NCBI GenBank assembly: GCA_027017505.1
Contig: JALUQR010000089.1
Span: 1-13,031 of the forward strand
DNA: 13,031 nt
Direction: 5' to 3'
DNA from: a bacterium
GTDB lineage: Bacteria > Desulfobacterota > GWC2-55-46 > DRQE01
The notes beneath the pieces were generated by a model. That model did not search any database. It was not told where the DNA came from and was given only the letters and a program-made list of their open reading frames with translations. A program made the position numbers and the translations under genes. Shown here piece by piece: positions 8,456-13,031 of this stretch (positions are counted from its first letter, which is position 1; each line of letters opens with the position of its first letter).

Positions 8456-8950
8456 CTAATTGCGGACAAGTTTGTTGAGAAGCTTCTGTGCAACAGTTCC
8501 CGTTGATTCATGAGACCAGCCTGTTGCAGAGCCTGCAGAACTCCATACCACCCTGCCATCTGTCGCACTGTAAAGATTTATGGCAATGCTTACCGCAGGC
8601 TCACCATCTATGCCGGTCTTGTATCTGAATTCGTTTACACTTCCTGTGAAGATATATCCCACCCCCCTCTGGCGTGCATCCATGAGAAGCTGTTTTATCT
8701 CCTCTGGCTCGTAGTCTCTGTCTTTCAGCTTCCAGAACCTTTCCTCAACGGTGTATCCCTTTGTTCTGAGCACACTCTCAAGCAACGATGCAACCCTTAA
8801 GCCAGCCATGGGGGTTTCGGTGTTGTTCTCAAAGGGCAGAACAACCACACTTGCGGTATCAGGCAGTTCCAGGGGCCTGCCCGTATTCAGCACGGTTGCA
8901 CACGAGATGGCTATAAAACCTATCAAACCAGTTATTAAACCTCTAAACAT
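8456..8950 (-). CDS. pelC: PelC: outer-membrane lipoprotein of Pel export
   Basis: PelC is a small periplasm-facing outer-membrane lipoprotein that forms a 12-membered ring beneath the PelB channel and guides the charged polymer outward. The 164-residue product (about 172 in Pseudomonas) starts with a short hydrophobic signal and a lipobox-like AISC, putting the lipidated cysteine at C17. The -3 Ala is off consensus. The mature part follows the family pattern: SVVVLPFENNTETPMAGLR (residues 34-52), DARQRGVGYIFTGSVNEFRY, then NLYSATDGRVVWSSAGS with W136. ATG 8950 lies 8 bases after GAAAGGGG. It is the first gene of the operon, about 47 bases downstream of the predicted transcription start. Placing pelC first rather than third is unlike Pseudomonas. 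Confidence 0.9.
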   Translation of the reverse strand: MFRGLITGLIGFIAISCATVLNTGRPLELPDTASVVVLPFENNTETPMAGLRVASLLESVLRTKGYTVEERFWKLKDRDYEPEEIKQLLMDARQRGVGYIFTGSVNEFRYKTGIDGEPAVSIAINLYSATDGRVVWSSAGSATGWSHESTGTVAQKLLNKLVRN

Positions 8951-9003
8951 GGGTTCAACCCCTTTCTTTTTTAACTGCCAGCGATAATAGAAAATTTCGT
9001 TAT

Positions 9004-9033
9004 ATTTTATTCAACTTACAGTATCGTTGTCAA
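9004..9033 (-). promoter_or_regulatory. Sigma-70-type promoter of the pel operon
   Basis: The minus strand carries a perfect -35 hexamer TTGACA (9028-9033), an 18-base spacer and TAAAAT (9004-9009, 5/6 match to TATAAT). Transcription would begin near 8997, leaving a leader of roughly 47 bases before pelC, too short for a c-di-GMP riboswitch. The -35 box is 1-2 bases past the last codon frame of the transposase relic. Confidence 0.7.
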
Positions 9034-9034
9034 A

Positions 9035-9560
9035 TCATTTATTCAGCGCCAAAAGTGGCAGAACCCTTAGATGGAAAATCCCCACGGGGGCAGGGCTTAA
9101 AGACCCTGGAGGGGTTGTGTCCACTTCAGATACAAGGTCTTCAGATTTCCAAGGTGGATGATTATCGAGGATTACAGGGTGTAAAGATAAAAGTCTTTTA
9201 TCCACCTTCCCAAAACACTCTGCCACAATCTCCCAGGGAGTCCCTCCCTTCTAACTGTTCTTCCTCAAATAATTGAAGTAAAGATTATATGTGTGTATAC
9301 CACGCAGAAAATCCCCCAGAGAACCAAACACCCTCAACCCTGTACAGCTCCTCCTCTATAAGCCTGTGAAAAGTCTCAACCATCAGAGTTCCATGTCCTG
9401 GCAGAAGGAGGAATCATGCGATGTATAATACCAAATCCCTCCTCAATAAGCCTCGTAAACATACTGCACTCCTTACTCTGTCAGCTCCAAGTAAACTCCC
9501 CTATCGTCAGCAGAAGATATAACTCACCCCACTCCTAACACATCCTGCCGTCATAATGAT
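9035..9560 (-). pseudogene. Degraded integrase-core (rve/DDE, IS481-like) transposase
   Basis: Translating the minus strand in pieces recovers the second half of an integrase-type transposase. Around 9483-9510 GEFTWS* resembles the (D)NGxEF strand. Then QSKECSMFTRLIEEGFG and IPPSARTWNSD lead, after an apparent one-base G insertion near 9380, to VETFHRLIEEEL with the third catalytic Glu. A second frame change near 9295 gives TYNLYFNYLRKNS, a TAG (9251-9253) where the family usually has Tyr, then KGGTPWEIVAECFGKVDKRL and a stop at 9035. A TGA at 9481-9483 also breaks it. At least two frameshifts and two nonsense codons make it inactive. The region before GEF is too short, so an internal deletion is likely. 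Terminal inverted repeats could not be paired. Family assignment beyond an rve-type integrase core is tentative. Confidence 0.75.
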
Positions 9561-9832
9561 ACACAGGAGGTTTATCTCGCATCAGACAGGATAGGGCTCC
9601 ACCTGGAAACTCGGTTACAATTAAACTTAACAAGTCATGAAGATAGAAAATTTTGTACATCCAGAAGTAGATGAAAAATGGAATAGTTATTCCAGGTGGT
9701 AAAACCCAAAAGCGTCTCTCATGCAGATCGTTTACACAGTTTGGTAGACAGTCCTTATTGGGTGTGGATTCGGGGCTAATCTGGTTCAGCTTTCTATGTC
9801 AGCCAGACCTGTTGAACACTAAATGGCTATTA
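9561..9832. other. Gene-free stretch downstream of tonB; possible start of the transposase relic
   Basis: No gene is supported here. On the minus strand 9538-9798 is open for 87 codons, but it has no ribosome binding site and no recognised domain. It may hold the scrambled N-terminal half of the transposase next to it. No intrinsic terminator for the tonB operon is obvious: the best inverted repeat (GGTTCAGC with GTTGAAC, around 9783-9816) is short and lacks a U-run. Confidence 0.5.
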
Positions 9833-10573
9833 TCAGCGCAGTTTAAAAACTATCTCTATCTCCATCATCACCCTGTCTTGGCTGATTCTGACTGGTGGAA
9901 AGGGAGCGGCCTTTTGTACAATCCTTACGGCAGCACGGTTTAACACCCTGTAGTTAGATGGTGAGCTTATATGCAGGTCAGATATGGTGCCATCCCTCAT
10001 GATGTAGAAGTACAGCCCCACCCTTCCCTCATAGCCTCTCTTTCTGGCAACCACGGGATAGAATACATTCTGCTCTATAATCGTCCTTACCATGTTCTTA
10101 TACTCTGCCATATATCCATCATCACCATCTTCTTGCATGTTGTGAGGGCTGATAGCTCTGTAGTGGGCCTTACCGCTGGTGTGCAGGGTATGGGAGCTAT
10201 GAGCATCTTTCATACCGTAAGGTTGCACCCTCAGGGACTCACGGGGTTTTCTATCTTCGCCAGAGGTCTGGTCCATACTGTTGTCCTGTGCCCTGTAGTG
10301 TACCACATTGCCTTTATTCCCAGTCTTTCTACTGGGCCTGGGAGGTCTGACATCGGCACCATCATCGTTGTCCGTAATACTCCTGTCTTCTTTATAGATG
10401 TACTCTGGCACGATACCCAGCACAATCACGCTGGATTCTCTGTCTGCCCTGCTGTATGTTCTGGGACTGAAGACCACAATGGCTACAACAACAGCTATAT
10501 GGAGCAACAAAGAACCAGCCCACGCAAAAACTACTGTGGCCAGATGACTACCTTTCGTCTGCAGTCTTATCAT
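9833..10573 (-). CDS. tonB: TonB-family energy transducer
   Basis: TonB proteins pass proton-motive-force energy from ExbB/ExbD in the inner membrane to outer-membrane receptors, here probably a corrinoid receptor. The 246-residue product has one N-terminal transmembrane helix (about 15-35) with the SxxxH motif SLLLH (S21, H25) typical of TonB, a polar linker (about 40-150), and a C-terminal TonB domain (about 155-245) with the conserved FYPVVARKRGYEGRVGL, DGTISDLHI and NRAAVRIVQKAAPFPP. The linker is unusual: it is rich in Asp, Arg, Lys, Ser and His rather than the Pro-Glu/Pro-Lys repeats of classic TonB. The ATG at 10573 overlaps the BtuF-CbiZ gene by 26 bases without a strong ribosome binding site, so coupling is likely. 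No exbB or exbD is in the window; shared copies elsewhere are assumed. Confidence 0.88.
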   Translation of the reverse strand: MIRLQTKGSHLATVVFAWAGSLLLHIAVVVAIVVFSPRTYSRADRESSVIVLGIVPEYIYKEDRSITDNDDGADVRPPRPSRKTGNKGNVVHYRAQDNSMDQTSGEDRKPRESLRVQPYGMKDAHSSHTLHTSGKAHYRAISPHNMQEDGDDGYMAEYKNMVRTIIEQNVFYPVVARKRGYEGRVGLYFYIMRDGTISDLHISSPSNYRVLNRAAVRIVQKAAPFPPVRISQDRVMMEIEIVFKLR

Positions 10574-12575
10574 GTCTTAAGCCCATGAGTATGCCATTGA
10601 ACAGACAGTTGAAAGCACTGCGCAGTGCTACAGGAAGTTTAAGCTTCCTGTTGACAAGAGGTTTGAGCTCTTCTATCGTGCCTTTACTCAACCTCTCGGC
10701 TACAGCCACACACCAGAGCATGTATCCATCGAGCCCACCCATTGAGCCATGTTCTGTGGCATCGCTTATGAGAAATGCACCTTCCATGAAGGATGCATAC
10801 ATGGGTAGTGTAAGTATCTGTTCAAGTCTTTCAATAAGCTCGGCCCTTTCGGTCTCCGGAAGTCCTGCCCCATCCAGTAGGGAGTAAACCTCTATGTTTC
10901 GCTCGGCAAGTCTAGCAAAGACCGAACGCCTCATCCCTATGCCGCTCTGTTTAAAGATTGCATCTTTAACCGCCCTGAAGACAGCTCTACCTATAAGCTC
11001 ACCAACTTTTGTATGTCCACCTGTGGCATCCACCTCCGCCCCCATTCCTTCAACCACTATTATGTTATCGGTGCCAGTGCCTGTTGCCTGATTTACAGCA
11101 GGACTTTGAGAGCTTCTGATATCAAGGTCCTGAAGGACTGCTGTCTTTGCCTCTGTTGCGGTTATGAGAGCTCGTGCCATAGCCCGTGGCGATAACTTTC
11201 TGTTAGTCATAATGATTATGTTTATGGTGCCCGGTCTGTAGAAACCACCCTCATCCTCAGATGCACGAAGGGCATTTGACCTAACACCAGCAGTTACAAG
11301 GGCATATACTGTAAGGTCCCTGTAGTCTTCTCTTACCACACTTAAGTTGTCCATATCTGCCCCTGTAAAGAGAAGACTCGTCTCCTCTTTCAGAAGTCCC
11401 GTTGCGCGATAGACCCATTCTCTTACCCCTTCAAGCCCAACCCTGTGTGCCATCGCCCAGCTCTGCGGTGGTAAATAGTGATTGCCCACATAGCGCACAC
11501 CTTCACGCCATCCTTCAAGTGTTGACAGAACCCTCAAGGGCTGTCTGAACCGAATGACAAGACTTTTGTGTATAAAATCATCTATACGCACATGGTCTAT
11601 ACGGCTTGCTTCCACATAGTCCAGTTCCAGAGGCAGGACTTTTGAGCCAGCATAGCCGTCCTTATAAACCCTGTTCTTTGCAAAGTCCTCAACATATATG
11701 TTCGATGCAAGCCATGAAACGAAATATCCTGCATTTACAGAGGCTCTACATGTTAGCTCACAGGGAAATAACAGTATCCTGCCCTTTTTTACCGCCTCCA
11801 CATCTTTCCAGCCTGGCTCATTCTTTATAACCTCAAGCGCCCTGCTCTTTTTGTCACATGCATATATCACCTGCGGATTGAACTCCATCCACTCCTTCTT
11901 TGTGATGCTTACCACATCACCCTTCTTTCCTGTGGTAAGCGGTATCGCACCGGCTGCCCTTATGTAGTCAAGCTGGAAGGAATCATCCCCTGGAACCATC
12001 ACCATCTCTCCACCCATAATCCTTACGACCCGTTTTCTCTTCTCCCTGGGTATATGACTCAACTTTTGGGCAACAAGCTCTATCTCTTCTCTTATGGTCT
12101 TTACCAGCTTTTCAGCCTCACTTTCTTTCTGGAAGATTCTTCCCACGATCCTTATGTTTCTGTATATGTCCTCTATCGAGTTGGCATCGAGCTCAACGAT
12201 GGCTGCCTTGTCTTTTAGCCTCTCTATTACATCTCTGTGAATACTGGCAACAAATATTAAGTCTGGCTTGAGGGCTTCTATCTTCTCCACAGATGGATAA
12301 AGAAAACCTCCCACGAGTTCCTTCTCTTCGGTAAGACTGTCGTGATAAGTAAGCCCTTTGAGCTCATCCCTTATACCGAGTGCAACCATTATGTCCGTAA
12401 CCGAAGGCACGAGAGAGACCACCCTCAATGGCGGTTCGTCTATTACAACCCTTCTACCTGCTCCATCGGTAAAGCTTACATGGTAAGAGGACGCACACAA
12501 ATGCCCACTGTAAAGAAGTGCTGTAAGAAAGCTCAATGTGAGGATAAAGGCTACCCTTTCAGTTTTTCTCATCAT
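10548..12575 (-). CDS. Secreted fusion: BtuF-type corrinoid-binding protein plus CbiZ adenosylcobinamide amidohydrolase
   Basis: The 675-residue product joins two cobamide-salvage proteins. A signal peptide (about 1-28, hydrophobic core AFILTLSFLTALLY) leads to a BtuF/TroA-like periplasmic binding domain (about 33-305) with VVSLVPSVTDIMVALG, IEALKPDLIFVAS and a joining long helix. From about 320 to 670 comes CbiZ, which cleaves the amide linking the nucleotide loop of (adenosyl)cobinamide to give cobyric acid for rebuilding into the cell's own cobamide. CbiZ signatures are TAGVRSNALRASE (428-440), GTINIIIMTNRKLSP, ITATEAKTAVLQDLDIRS (471-488) and QATGTGTDNIIVV (496-508). Archaeal and Rhodobacter CbiZ are cytoplasmic; a signal peptide would place this one in the periplasm. 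The ATG at 12575 follows AAGGAG, overlaps the CobN-like stop as ATGA, and has a second ATG immediately after. No BtuC/BtuD transporter is in the window. Confidence 0.9.
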   Translation of the reverse strand: MMRKTERVAFILTLSFLTALLYSGHLCASSYHVSFTDGAGRRVVIDEPPLRVVSLVPSVTDIMVALGIRDELKGLTYHDSLTEEKELVGGFLYPSVEKIEALKPDLIFVASIHRDVIERLKDKAAIVELDANSIEDIYRNIRIVGRIFQKESEAEKLVKTIREEIELVAQKLSHIPREKRKRVVRIMGGEMVMVPGDDSFQLDYIRAAGAIPLTTGKKGDVVSITKKEWMEFNPQVIYACDKKSRALEVIKNEPGWKDVEAVKKGRILLFPCELTCRASVNAGYFVSWLASNIYVEDFAKNRVYKDGYAGSKVLPLELDYVEASRIDHVRIDDFIHKSLVIRFRQPLRVLSTLEGWREGVRYVGNHYLPPQSWAMAHRVGLEGVREWVYRATGLLKEETSLLFTGADMDNLSVVREDYRDLTVYALVTAGVRSNALRASEDEGGFYRPGTINIIIMTNRKLSPRAMARALITATEAKTAVLQDLDIRSSQSPAVNQATGTGTDNIIVVEGMGAEVDATGGHTKVGELIGRAVFRAVKDAIFKQSGIGMRRSVFARLAERNIEVYSLLDGAGLPETERAELIERLEQILTLPMYASFMEGAFLISDATEHGSMGGLDGYMLWCVAVAERLSKGTIEELKPLVNRKLKLPVALRSAFNCLFNGILMGLRHDKTADER

Positions 12576-13009
12576 CTTCTCCTTCCACCTTTTCTGTAGC
12601 CAAGAAAGATTAAGAAAAGAAAGAGCATAAAACCTATTATGAACACATATGGCACAGGAGCAGAACCAGCTCCAGCCGGGCTTTTCACCCCTTCCATCTC
12701 GTAGCCTTCAACCTGCTGGCTCTTCTTCTGTTCCACCGGTGGCTTTCTGTTACCTGCAGAAGAGCTGTTAGCTGAGGTTGTGGTAGCCTTGAATATTCTG
12801 TCGAAAGATGCCACCCTCTGCTTAAGTGCTGGCACAGACACCATAACGCTTTTTATAAACTCTTTTAGCTTGGGGTTGTTGCATGTGTGGTCACAGCAGG
12901 TAAGTCCCACATCTTCCACCGTGTCTGCATACTCTCTTACCAGTCTTTTCACCGTATCACTGTCCGCCTTCCAGTAGCCCTTCCTTACTGCCTCAAAACA
13001 CCTTACCAC
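12572..13009 (-). CDS. CobN-like chelatase subunit, C-terminal tail with membrane anchor (partial or interrupted)
   Basis: The 145 residues look like the end of a CobN-type (cobalt/magnesium chelatase H) protein: CFEAVRKGYWKAD matches the usual final helix, and CCDHTCNNPKLKEFI (38-52) is the cysteine-histidine tail found in CobN homologues with a membrane-anchored C-terminus. A Ser/Pro/Lys-rich spacer (about 75-118) is followed by one hydrophobic helix (119-137) and a basic end, GYRKGGRRR. Reading upstream in frame, CobN-like sequence seems to continue (LLAF, then stop TAG at 13016-13018, then RF) to the edge. The GTG at 13009 has no convincing ribosome binding site, so it is probably an artificial start and the gene is either truncated by the TAG or affected by an error near the sequence end. 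The ATGA overlap with the BtuF-CbiZ gene ties it to the cobamide operon. Confidence 0.7.
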   Translation of the reverse strand: MVRCFEAVRKGYWKADSDTVKRLVREYADTVEDVGLTCCDHTCNNPKLKEFIKSVMVSVPALKQRVASFDRIFKATTTSANSSSAGNRKPPVEQKKSQQVEGYEMEGVKSPAGAGSAPVPYVFIIGFMLFLFLIFLGYRKGGRRR

Positions 13010-13031
13010 AAATCTCTAGAAAGCTAAGAGC

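Noticed and set aside
8377..8568. Minus-strand 63-codon frame overlapping the end of pelC
   Set aside because: It is out of frame with pelC, has no ribosome binding site and no protein features.
8951..9003. c-di-GMP (GEMM) riboswitch in the pel leader
   Set aside because: The predicted leader is only about 47 bases and shows none of the conserved GEMM loop motifs; the pelC-pelD gap does not match either.
9080..9090. C4/G5 inverted repeat as a terminator of the tonB operon
   Set aside because: The loop would be only 2-3 bases and no U-run follows on either strand; it lies inside the transposase relic.
9035..9226. Minus-strand 63-codon frame as an independent small gene
   Set aside because: Its start continues the transposase relic in frame across a TAG (KGGTPWEIV precedes it), so it is a fragment of that pseudogene.
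9561..9832. Cobalamin riboswitch near the cobamide genes
   Set aside because: This region is downstream of those genes and lacks the B12-box pattern. Any such switch would lie upstream of the CobN-like gene, outside the window.
9971..10588. Plus-strand open frame of 205 codons
   Set aside because: It is antisense to tonB, whose SxxxH and C-terminal motifs make the minus strand the coding one.

Overview
The window is a tightly packed, almost entirely minus-strand stretch of a Gram-negative bacterial chromosome. It holds a near-complete Pel exopolysaccharide operon (positions 1-8950) and the end of a cobamide (vitamin B12) uptake and salvage operon (9833-13031), separated by about 880 bases that contain the wreck of a transposase gene. 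The Gram-negative assignment rests on an outer-membrane lipoprotein (PelC), a TonB protein and a periplasmic binding protein. Heavy AGG/AGA and ATA codon use, short gaps and 4-35 base overlaps resemble thermophilic or anaerobic lineages such as Nitrospirota or Desulfobacterota. That placement is a guess from style, not from a marker gene.

Pel region, in the direction of transcription (right to left): a sigma-70-type promoter at 9004-9033, then pelC (lipoprotein), pelD (c-di-GMP receptor), pelE (TPR membrane protein), pelF (GT4 glycosyltransferase), pelG (12-helix membrane protein), pelA (hydrolase/deacetylase) and the first 165 codons of a TPR membrane protein that fits the N-terminus of PelB and runs off the left edge. 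The order C-D-E-F-G-A-B is a rotation of the Pseudomonas pelABCDEFG order. PelD keeps the RxxD I-site and has lost GGDEF, so post-translational control by c-di-GMP is expected. PelDEFG would form the inner-membrane synthase, PelA would trim and deacetylate in the periplasm, and PelB/PelC would export the polymer. The 221-base pelC-pelD gap carries RNA hairpins and a possible internal promoter.

Cobamide region, also right to left: the C-terminal tail of a CobN-like chelatase subunit with a terminal membrane anchor (interrupted near the window edge by an in-frame TAG), a secreted fusion of a BtuF-type corrinoid-binding domain with a CbiZ adenosylcobinamide amidohydrolase domain, and a TonB protein. 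All three overlap by a few bases and read as one operon. The unusual point is that the fusion puts CbiZ in the periplasm.

Between the two operons lies a frameshifted, stop-riddled integrase-type transposase relic. It ends within a few bases of the pel -35 box, so the pel promoter may be a hybrid built from an insertion-sequence end and resident DNA. No tRNA, rRNA, CRISPR array or recognisable riboswitch was seen.
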